Below, piece after piece: positions 36,241-44,690 of a stretch of 64,000 bases of DNA; positions within the stretch are counted from its first letter, which is position 1; the number at the start of each line of letters is the position of its first letter. Where the stretch lies: contig CM043700.1 of NCBI GenBank assembly GCA_023935145.1, positions 100,606,400 to 100,670,399 of the forward strand. The letters are read 5' to 3'. The DNA comes from Bretschneidera sinensis (Eukaryota; Streptophyta; Magnoliopsida; Brassicales; Akaniaceae). The notes below the pieces were generated by a model that worked only from the letters and a program-made list of their open reading frames with translations, was not told the origin of the DNA and searched no databases. The translations under genes and the position numbers were made by a program.

Positions 36241-37559
36241 CTCATGTGTCCCAAGAGATTGTGCTAAAGGGCTGCCTTATCCATCTCAACCATCAAGCTT
36301 GCTGCTTGATCCTTGATGTTCGTGTCTCCGATCATCTCATAGAGACCATCCTTCATTACTGCTTTGATCACTATCAAAGATCCCTTGATTACCTTGATTT
36401 TTCCTCCCTCTGCCTTGTATGTGTAAACCATGGAATCTAGCTACCCCAATGAGATCAAATTTCTTCTCAACTCTAGAAGATATCTCACATTCCACAACAG
36501 CCTTGGCACACTATCAAACATCCTCAACTAGATGTCTCCCGTGCCCCTCACTTGGCAAGAAGTATCATTCCCCAGGAAAACCTTTCCCCCATCAGTTTCC
36601 TTGAAATTCTTGAACCAATCCCGGTGAGGACACATATGATAAGTGCACCCGGAATCCAAGATCAATCTCTCACTGCCTTCTTGCCCCTTGCTCACATTTG
36701 CACACACAACAAGAACATCATCATCTTGCTTTTCTCCCTTGGAAACCGAAGCCTCTCCATCATTGGTATGACTTCTTCCTCTCTCATCCCTCATCATCTT
36801 CTTGAAAACTTTCTTGAAATGACCCTTCTTATAGCAGTAGTAGCATCTCTTTCCTCTAAATCTCGGTTTAGAGTGCACTCTCCCATGGCTTTGTCCTCTA
36901 CCTTGTGGTTTGTCCCGGTAGTAGCCATGTATGTTGCTGCCATACCGAGTTACTGGCCTTCCTCTAACGAAAAACCCTTCTCCACTTGATGCTTCCCTCA
37001 TCTTGGCCTTGAAATCAAGAGCCCTTATAGGATTGATCACAATTTCCTTGGTTAGTGTATCTCTTCCATATTCAATAACATTAATCAAACTTTCAAAATA
37101 ATCAGGAACAGAATTCAACAACATAACCGCCAATTGTTCATCCGGGAATGTTATACTATAACTAGCCAAATCCTGAACTAGTTTATTAAACACATCAAGA
37201 TTATCTTGCAACTCTTTATCGAGATCCATTTTAAAATGAAAGATTCATATTAGAAGATAAATCTTATTAGGGAGAATCTTGGTAAGAAACAACTCATCTA
37301 GTTTCTTCCAAATGACAGTTGGATCTTCTGAGTCTCCACACTCCCTGGTCACATTATCTGATATGTGCAAAATGATGGTGCTGTACGCAGTCTTCTTCAT
37401 CTCATTCTGCTGGACCTCCATAATACTTGCTAGAAAAGCGTCATCTTCTCTAATAGCCAAGTCAACCTTTTGTTGCATAAGAACCGCTTTGATTTTTCAC
37501 TTTCAAAGGGTAAAGTCTCTTTTCCATCAAACTTCTCAGCAATGAAGTTTGAACCCATC
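36241..37559 (-). pseudogene. COP-K gag and protease
   Basis: Gag starts near 37559 (MGSNFIAEKFDGKETLPF) and has the UBN2-type text WKKLDELFLTKILPNKIYLL, a frame break at 37230-37245, and then MDLDKELQDNLDVFNKLVQD. The zinc knuckle reads CYYCYKKGHFKKVF, so the last Cys of CX2CX4HX4C is Phe. The protease active site follows: RLILDSGCTYHMCPHRDWF. A stop at 36528 ends the frame before integrase. Confidence 0.87.
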
Positions 37560-37780
37560 TTGCGGAGAAAATCCCAAGATTTATGCAGCACCCACAATTA
37601 CTTTCCAACTTTTAAATCTCAAGAACACAACCAAATCTTGATCACAACATCATTCTTGAACCTCAAGAACACGATCAGATCTTAATCTCAGCACCATTCT
37701 TGAATCAACTAAGAAGTTTTCTTTGATTCTTGGAGTCTTTCTCTGATGCCCTCTGTTCAACTCTGATACCTATTGTTGCT

Positions 37781-37793
37781 AGCTTTGATACCA
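37781..37793 (-). promoter_or_regulatory. COP-K primer binding site (initiator tRNA-Met type)
   Basis: On the minus strand TGGTATCAAAGCT follows the LTR end by one base. Copia elements use TGGTATCAGAGC, complementary to the initiator tRNA-Met 3' end; one base differs. Confidence 0.85.
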
Positions 37794-37794
37794 C

Positions 37795-38661
37795 TGTTAC
37801 AAAATCACTTTCTTGTAGAATCCTAGGTGGTGATCTTCCAAACACCCAAGTCTAGAATGACTTGAAATAAACAACAATCAGACTAATCAAAGAAATGATA
37901 TAAGAAATTGTTATCGAGGTTCGGCAATGTGCCTACGTCCCCATGAGCTCCTCCGAGCTCTCTACACTAAATCAATGGAGTTCTTATAATTACAACAACA
38001 CCTCTTTAAGAACCTTGTTGTTCTTGAAGAACAAAAGAAGAGAAGAAAGAAAGTGATAAGAACTAAGTGTTTCCATGGAATTTTCCCCAAGAAAATTCCA
38101 ATTACAAAGCCCTTGAATCCCCAATCTAGACTACTCTCTCTATAAACAACCAGCCTCTCTTAAATGAGTCTCTTTTGTGTTTAGTGTCTTTGCACTCTCA
38201 CACACCATGTGTTCTATTTCACACACATTTCACACACTCTTGTGTTATTACTCCTAGATGATCCTTTATATAGTGTAACCACTTCTTGAACCAATCTTGA
38301 AGATAATCTCAACCCTTAGATCTTGAGGACCAATCAATCATAGCCCATCAACTAGTGTAAGTGATCCTGTGCATTTTAATCAAGCCCCACACACTAGGAG
38401 AAGAGTACTGAAAATTGGCATCAAGTGTGCCTGGAGCCGCGGCCCAGAACAGGGTAGGCCACGGCTCACAACAGGGCACTCCACCTCCAGGTCTTCATCC
38501 TTGCTGGGCGCCGCGGTGTGGGGGAGGCTGAGCCATAGCGCACACCTCCCTGGATTTCCTCCTTTGCTGGTGGCCACGGTGCACACCACTTGTGCCGCGG
38601 CGCACACCTGGACCTGATGCTGAACTCTTTAACATGTTTAATCCTTAAACAAATACCAGCA
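37795..38661 (-). repeat. COP-K 5' LTR
   Basis: This 867-bp LTR on the plus strand runs from TGTTACAAAATCAC to ACAAATACCAGCA, followed by the duplication CTAAG. It is 44 bp longer than the 3' LTR, in part through text near 38070-38110. The GC patch at 38430-38610 carries GAGCCGCGGCCC and GCCGCGGCGCACACC. The TATA region (TATATAAAGG on the minus strand) is near 38270. Confidence 0.92.
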
Positions 38662-38666
38662 CTAAG

Positions 38667-39590
38667 AATTCTCAATAGCTTCTCTTCTTCCCCAAAACTT
38701 AGATTGGCAGCAACTATCATAGGTAGTATCTTATTCTCTCCCAGATAAGCATAAGTCAGATGCTCTAGCAACTGCTTCAATTCCAAATTTGGTGCCTAGA
38801 CAATAGAATGGAACATAGTAGTATTAGTAGGCACAAGAGTTTCAAATGGAGAGGTGTACCAACTTGGATGCTTTAGAAAGGCCTCAAGGAGGTGCATAGC
38901 TTCAATGATGTCATTAGTAACATCTTCAAATTCTGGCTCAATATCCAATCTTGTGAAACTATAGGTTAGGTTGGTCTCCATTAGATCAATATGATGGACC
39001 TGAAAAGCTTGCTCAACAACACTTTGCATCATATATGCATTAAAACATTCCATATCATCCTGGGGTAATTTCAATGCATCAAATATTTTAAATTCTATCT
39101 TCTCGCCATTTACCTTCATAATTATAATACCCTTTTTCACACAAAGTTTTGTATCAGTAGTTCTCATGAAGGGTCTTCCTAAGATGATGGGCAAAGGCAA
39201 TGGCATAGGAGATTCTTCCATATCTAATACAATAAAATCAGTAGGTAAAATAAATTCACCTACCTTTACCAAGACATCCTCAAGAATACCTCTTGGTCTT
39301 CTGATGCTTTTGTTTACCAATTGCAAGGTGATGGAAGTTGATTGAACTTCCCCTGAAACTAATGTCTCGAATACAATGTATGGCAGCAAATTGACACTTG
39401 CCCCTAGATCCAGTAATGCACGCTCAAAAAGCTGGTCACCTATCTTGCAAGGAATGGTAAAACTACCTGGGTCTTTTAGCTTTGGTGGTAGTTTCCTTAA
39501 CAATATTGCACTCACCTCTTCAGTTAAAGCCACTGTTTCATGCTCCTGAAATTTCCTTTTATGAGTGCAATAATCTTTCAAAAATTTAGC
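38667..39590 (-). pseudogene. GYP-0 aspartic protease and linker
   Basis: It carries LLDLGASVNLLPYIVFETL (active site), RRPRGILEDVLVKVGEFILP and LPIILGRPFMRTTDTKLC, then the linker LKQLLEHLTYAYLGENKILP and EEKLLRIL. This linker ends at the COP-K insertion and matches the frame that resumes at 13595. A stop near 39590 (TAG) separates it from gag. A frame break near 38790 splits protease from linker. Confidence 0.85.
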
Positions 39591-40742
39591 CTATGTAGGA
39601 ATTTGTTGAATTGCATCTAATAAAGGAATGTTAATCTCTACTTTTCTCAAAGTTTCAAAAATATCAAACAATTTATTTTCTTTCTTTGGCTTTACTAACC
39701 TTTGAGGGAAGGGTGGTGCATTCACCTTCTTCATTTCACTTACCCTGGATGTGGATGCTTTATCTGGAAATGTTTGTGCTAGCTCACTAGCTTTTATGAT
39801 CTTACCATTTCTGAGAGTTGTAACGGCCTTCAGTTGCTGATGTCCTCCTAGATTAGGTATTATTTGGGCTAGAAGTTCACCTTGCTTTCTTCCACTCAGC
39901 TCCTTCGCCATTTGCCCCACTTGTTTTTCCAATCTTTGAATAGCTTGCTCATGCTTTGCAGTTGTTTGTCTTTGCTCAGTCTGAAATTATCTTTCATCTA
40001 CTATAAACTGATCTTGTGAAGTCATCAGTTGTTGTTGTTGAGTTGCTAATTGCCTTACAATACTCTCTAGGTCACTCTTATTTGATTCCTGAACTGGTTG
40101 GGCTGCTTGTTGGGAGTTTTTTTGCAGTTCTTTAAGGTTTAGGGCATTCTGATTATTATTCCATTAGAAGTTGGGGTGGTTTCGCCACCCTGGATTGTAG
40201 GTATTGGCATAAGGATTGTTCTTGGGAGGATAATTGTTTTGTCCCACATAGTTTGCTTGCTCTTGATCTGCAGATGAATACAAAGGGAAAGTCTCAGTAG
40301 TGTGATCAAAATGAGAACATATAGCACATACCTAGAGTTGTGTGGCTTGTGGACTAGGTGGGTAGTTTTGAGCAGTCATGGCTTTTACGATCATATCTAA
40401 CTTTCTTTCCACAGTAGCCATCTGATTTGGAGATCCACCATTTATGTTCACTTCATATACGCCCTTGCTTTTTACTCCTTGTCTCCCTCTAGATGAGAAT
40501 TGTTGGGTGTGCTCACTTAATGTCTCAAAAAGCTCCATGGCTTCTTCACTACTCTTTTCCATCAGCACACCTCCACAATCTGAATCAATAATACCTTTAT
40601 TCATGTCATTTAGACCTTCATAAAAAGCTTGTACCAGTTCATCTTGAGGTAGGTTGTGACGTGGACACTTAAGAAGCAGCTCATTGAAGTTTCCCCGTGC
40701 TTAAAAAAAAAAAGGTCTCCATCTATCTGTTGAAAAGATTGA
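39591..40742 (-). pseudogene. GYP-0 gag, 5' truncated
   Basis: It carries LLLKCPRHNLPQDELVQAFY (with the usual GNFNEL before it), GGVLMEKSSEEAMELFETL, a knuckle CAICSHFDHTTETF whose last Cys is Phe, NTYNPGW and the linker KVNAPPFPQRLVKPKKENKL. A homopolymer A run at about 40702-40713 breaks the frame. Text beyond 40742 is the lone copia LTR, so about half of gag, the primer site and the 5' LTR are missing. Confidence 0.8.
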
Positions 40743-41733
40743 TGTTGAAAATCACCTTGACAAGATGCCCAGGGGTGATCTTCCAAACATCCAAGTTTAG
40801 AATGACTTATAGAGATTAGGAATCGGAAATAGAAACAGAAATGAAAGAAAGAAAGAAGACAAGCGATTTGTTATTGAGGTTCGGCAATAGCCTACGTCCC
40901 CATGCTTTCCTCTGAACTCTCTGCACTAAATCAATGGTTCTTTTACAGTCACAGCAACCCCTCTCCAAGAAGCCTAAGTTCTTACAGAAAAAAAGAAGAG
41001 AAGAAACCGAAAGTGATAAGAACTAACCTTAGAATTTTCCCAAGAAAATTCCCTTTACAAGCTCTTTAATCCCCTTTCTATTCTACTTACTCTTCTAAAC
41101 AACCAGCCTTATAAATGAGTCTCCTTGTTTTGTGTCTTTGCACTCTTTACAATTCTCTCACTTTTGATCACAAGTTATGTCACATTGATCTTTCTTAGAA
41201 TGAAGCTAGGTGACCCTTTATATAGTGCACCAACTTCTTGTCCAATCTTGTGTGTCATTCTCCACCCTTAGATCTTGATGACCAATTAACCATGGCCCTC
41301 CATCAATCTTTAGTGGTGCTGTGCATTTTAACCTTGCATCCACGCACCTAAGAAGAGTCTTAACCAAGTTGCATGTGTGTGCCTCAGTGTGCCTAGCGCC
41401 TAGGCGCTGAATAGGGGGCGGTGAGGCACTAGGCAAAGCCCCTTTGCACTACATTCTGGACGGTGCAGCGTTGGTGGAGGGGTAGTGCGGTGCTACCCTT
41501 CTTCAAACTACCTCCTTGATAGGCAATGTGGCACTGGTGAAGGAGTGGTGCGGCGCACACTGATGCTACCCTTCACACAGCTGTGCGTACTCCTTTGCCT
41601 TGTTGATTAGTGATGCACACACATGTGTGCACTCCTTTAACATGCTGAAATTTAATCTTTCAACCTTGGTTTAGACTTTAACCATCTTTGAACCATGTTT
41701 AGACCTTGTTTAAACCTTAGACAAATACCAACA
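40743..41733 (-). repeat. Lone copia LTR
   Basis: This 991-bp LTR is related to the COP-K LTRs: on the plus strand it begins TGTTGAAAATCACC and ends ACAAATACCAACA. TATATAAAGG lies near 41224-41215 on the minus strand. The GC patch at 41385-41560 contains the palindrome AGCGCCTAGGCGCT. No internal copia sequence adjoins either side. The flanks (attga at 40738-40742, taaat at 41734-41738) do not match, so it is either an old solo LTR or a rearranged end. Confidence 0.82.
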
Positions 41734-42310
41734 TAAATGTTATTGATGCTGCTTTCTTAATATCTTGGATTTATGATATGATATGTTATGGCTGGTGTTT
41801 GAGTTCTTGTTAAGATACTTTGGATCCTCTCATGGAATATTTTCATGGGTTATATTTTCTATTTAATTAGAGTATGTTAAATCTCTGTTTCTTTACACTA
41901 CAAGGTGAACAACATTGACTGCACTTCTTCTTGCTCTCCTTTATGACTATTTTGTGGATCAAGCTTGGAGTTATTATAAAATCTTCTTTAGCTTCCTTCT
42001 AAAAAACTATTGCAATAACTTTTCTAACTTATTTGTTGAGCATCATTATGAATGCCAGTTAGAATCTTTTCTTCAACTTTTAACATTCTACTTAATTTCA
42101 TAAAGCATTTTATTCCATAACAGAAATGATTGGAGATGCACATATAACTATATTTTTTCGGCTAAATGTCAACCTGAGTTATTAAAGTTTCGGTGCCAGA
42201 CTTGAGTCCATTTCTTACTGGCATCTCATGATGCTCTTGACTATGTGTTTTTAATAACTAAAATTGTACGACAATGCGTTTACCATTTAATGAAGATGTT
42301 AAGCAAACTG
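41734..42310. other. Unannotated DNA on the left of GYP-A
   Basis: It is AT-rich and matches nothing else in the window. It is continuous with 55944 onward when GYP-A is removed. A frame of about 36 codons runs across the join (SHDALDYVFLITKIVRQ), too short to call an exon. It may be intron or intergenic host DNA. Confidence 0.3.
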
Positions 42311-42909
42311 TGATAAGAGTCATAAAATGCATCTAAACAATACTTAATTGTTAACACTTTAGGGTTAATCTCAGTCGTAATCGCACTTTTAAATGTTGAT
42401 AACTCTAAAGTGTTATTAATAAATCATTGACTTAATTCGATGCATTTTCAGGTTCGTTGAGTACAAAAGAGATGATAAAGCGATCCATGTTTAAAGCACC
42501 AAAAGATCTTGGGTGTCGGTGCTCGTTTTTGTCCAAGGTTTAGACATTTCCAAAAATGATTTAAAGATAATTAAAAGTCTAAACCAAGGTTGGAACAATA
42601 AAGTAAATTGAGTTGGAAGACTGCACACAAGTGTGTGCATCACTTTGGAACAAGTTAAGGGTAGGCACACTAGTGTGTGCACTTCTGCATACAAGCTGAA
42701 GGTGTTTCACTGAATTGCCAGAATTTCCTGTACAGATCAATCAACTTTGCAGATTAAACTGTATTGATGTAGGAAGAACCAGGAGACGAGCTAGATATGC
42801 CTAGAAAGATCCGGAAGTCTATTTTCTGGAGAATTTTACGGTTCGGAAAAAGGATTTTTCTAGTGAAAGTTATGGCAGTTTTAGCGGAAACAGTTCAGGG
42901 CCTCCAGAA

Positions 42910-43320
42910 CAATGCCCAGCGCCTCACCTCTCACTGTCCAGCGCCCCAGCGCCCAGGAAAACAAGAACCAGCGCCTAGGCGCCCATGAACCAGCGCCCCA
43001 GCGCCCAGGCAAACAAGAACCAGCACCTAGGCGCCCAGGAACCAGCGCTGCGCCCCTCAGCCATCAGCGCCGCGCCCCTCAGCCATCAGCGCCGCGCCCC
43101 TCGCCAGCTGCACCTTTACTTTCCAGCGCCCAGGCGCACACTTGGACACGCGCACATGCTGCTGGACCCACCTTCACGTTCCAGCCTTCACTTTCCAGCG
43201 CCCGGGCGCACGCTCAGACAAAGCCAGCAGCGCGCACATGCTGCTGGACCACCTTCACGTTCCAGCTTTCACTTTCCATCATGTTCCAGCTTTCACTTTC
43301 CAGCAGTGCGCACATGGACT
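42910..43320 (+). repeat. GC-rich array in the GYP-A 5' LTR
   Basis: It has repeated CAGCGCCCCAGCGCCCAGG and CAGCGCCTAGGCGCCC words, then GCGCCGCGCCCCTCAGCCATCA repeats, then CACGTTCCAGC...CACTTTCCAGC repeats with GCGCACATGCTGCTGGAC. It stands out sharply from the AT-rich LTR and lies just upstream of the TATA box. The same array is at 54512-54922 in the 3' LTR. It is a probable promoter-proximal region; CG density suggests methylation or expansion. Confidence 0.8.
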
Positions 43321-43371
43321 CCAATTCAGACTCAAATTAGAGCTGTGCAAAGACAGCTCTCCCTCGTGGGC

Positions 43372-43379
43372 TATAAATA
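43372..43379 (+). promoter_or_regulatory. TATA box of the GYP-A 5' LTR
   Basis: TATAAATA lies 140 bp after the GC-rich array core, followed by a plausible start region near 43400. It is identical at 54974-54981 in the 3' LTR. The position is as expected for the U3-R border. Confidence 0.65.
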
Positions 43380-44331
43380 TATGCTTAAGGTTTGCAGCCA
43401 AGGGGGAGCTCGGGGAGAAAAATAAAGACAGTTTTTGATAGATAAAAATTGAAGAAGTTTTTAGCATTTCGTTTAAGTTTTCGTAAGTTGGAAATCAAGG
43501 AGAGAACATCCACATTGTTCTTCCACCTTGAGCTCCATGGCCAAGAAATCAAGGGGAGAACATCTATATTGTTTTTCCACCTTGAGTTTCATGGCTAACT
43601 AATCATCAAACAAGGGAAAGGGATGAATCCTTAGGGTTTTATTGTTCCTTATTTCCTGTTCTTGATTCATTTGTATGGACTTTTTGTTAAAACATTGTCT
43701 ATGATTTACTCTTTGATTAATTAAGAAGGATTTGAGTTCATGTGATAGCTGTATTCTATATTCTTCTTCTTTTAGTTTCTTTCAATCCGGTGATTGCATC
43801 CTTCTACTCCACATAAGTCTAGTCAAGCTTTTCTTATGTCAAGTTGTTTGGATGTAATTGATTTCGGTATATTTATCTTATAGATCGGCCATTACTGTGA
43901 TATCATTATTGCAATATATTGTTGTTTCTTGCTAATCTATAAGATAAATCATGTGTGCTTGAATTGAAATCAAAGAGTAATTTGTAGCAATTATATTAGA
44001 GATATAAATGTGCTTGATTGAATAATTTCCGATTGCCGGTTTAGGATGTGAAACTTGCAATCGAGATAAAAATTTGAATCAAGAGTGGAAATAGGGAACG
44101 AACCTAAGGAGGATTCCCGGAACCTTGTTATTTCTTATTTATATTCTTCGTTATATTCGCACAACTCTTTTACACAATATTGCATTATCAAAACTCATAT
44201 TCTCTCACTTAATCATTGTCGTTAGTGGTAAAGTTTATAACTTCTTTCGTAATTAACTTGTTCCCCTGTGGAATCGACACCCCAAAACTATACTACAATA
44301 ACCGCTTTATGTTTTGGGCGTAATCAAATTT

Positions 44332-44349
44332 TGGCGCCGTTGCCGGGGA
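44332..44349 (+). promoter_or_regulatory. GYP-A primer binding site (tRNA-Asp type)
   Basis: TGGCGCCGTTGCCGGGGA follows the LTR end by five bases (AATTT). This is the usual primer site of Athila-like elements, complementary to the 3' end of tRNA-Asp by established knowledge. It is the least decayed copy in the window. Confidence 0.9.
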
Positions 44350-44690
44350 AACAAGCTTAAGTACAAGGAAGCTTGTCAACTTTAAATAAAATAAAATAAA
44401 AGAATATATTAAAAAAAATCGTAAATATTTTTCTTTTCAGCACTTTGTAAATACCGTAATATTGTTCCTTTACTTTTATTTTTTTAATTTTCTTTTATTA
44501 TTCTGTTTTATTTATCTGTTTATTATTCTGTTTTATTTATCTGTGTATTATTCTAATTTATTTATTTATTAAATATTTATTATTCTATTTTATTTATTTG
44601 TTTATTATTCTGTTTTATTTATTTATTTATTTATTAAATATTTATTATTCTATTTTACATATTTTATTTCCCCTCTAAATTAATTGGTGC
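44350..44690 (+). repeat. GYP-A leader with AT-rich tandem repeat
   Basis: It is an untranslated leader. From about 44475 to 44665 it is built of imperfect copies of a TTTATTATTCTGTTTTATTTA word, in units of about 30-60 bp. No gene is visible before the ATG at 44691. Confidence 0.6.

Larger units (their letters stand above)
13596..38661 (-). mobile_element. COP-K: Ty1/copia element split by two gypsy insertions
   Basis: It has LTRs at 37795-38661 (5') and 13596-14418 (3') and an iMet-type primer site at 37793-37781. Coding order on the minus strand is gag, protease, integrase, RT, RNase H, as in copia. The 5-bp target duplication CTAAG lies at 13591-13595 and 38662-38666. GYP-B (15094-25561) and GYP-C (25914-34921) are inserted in its RT region, leaving 352 bp of copia DNA between them. 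Stops, frameshifts and deletions inside RT and RNase H show it was inactive or has decayed. It is inserted in GYP-0 between protease and RT. Confidence 0.9.
4749..40742 (-). mobile_element. GYP-0: old Athila-like Ty3/gypsy element, nested and degraded
   Basis: Reading the minus strand and removing the insertions, the order is gag (40742-39591), protease (39590-38667), RT, RNase H and integrase (13595-10745), spacer, ORF3 (about 8490-7537), polypurine tract and 3' LTR (6098-4749). COP-K splits it between protease and RT with TSD CTAAG, and the flanking reading frames continue across that point. A solo LTR splits the ORF3 region. The 5' LTR, primer site and first part of gag are missing at 40742. 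Stops occur in every domain and the RT active site is altered, so it cannot move by itself. There is no chromodomain and no second RNase H, which fits the Athila lineage. Confidence 0.8.
42311..44326 (+). repeat. GYP-A 5' LTR
   Basis: This 2016-bp LTR begins TGATAAGAGTC and ends GGCGTAATCA. Similarity to the 3' LTR runs on for seven more bases (AATTTTG). The first 600 bp are AT-rich, then comes a GC-rich array (42910-43230), a TATA box at 43372, and an AT-rich R-U5 part. Open frames in the GC array (142-146 codons) are repeat-driven and are not genes. Confidence 0.95.

Noticed and set aside
40738..41746. ATTGA near both ends of the lone copia LTR as a target duplication
   Set aside because: The right copy lies eight bases beyond the LTR end, not next to it, and short AT-rich words recur by chance.
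42912..43425. Plus-strand open frames of 98-146 codons in the GC-rich array of the GYP-A LTR (also 54514-55027)
   Set aside because: They overlap in three frames, consist of short repeated words (Pro/Ala/Gln-rich) and lie across the promoter of the LTR. GC-rich repeats lack stops by composition.
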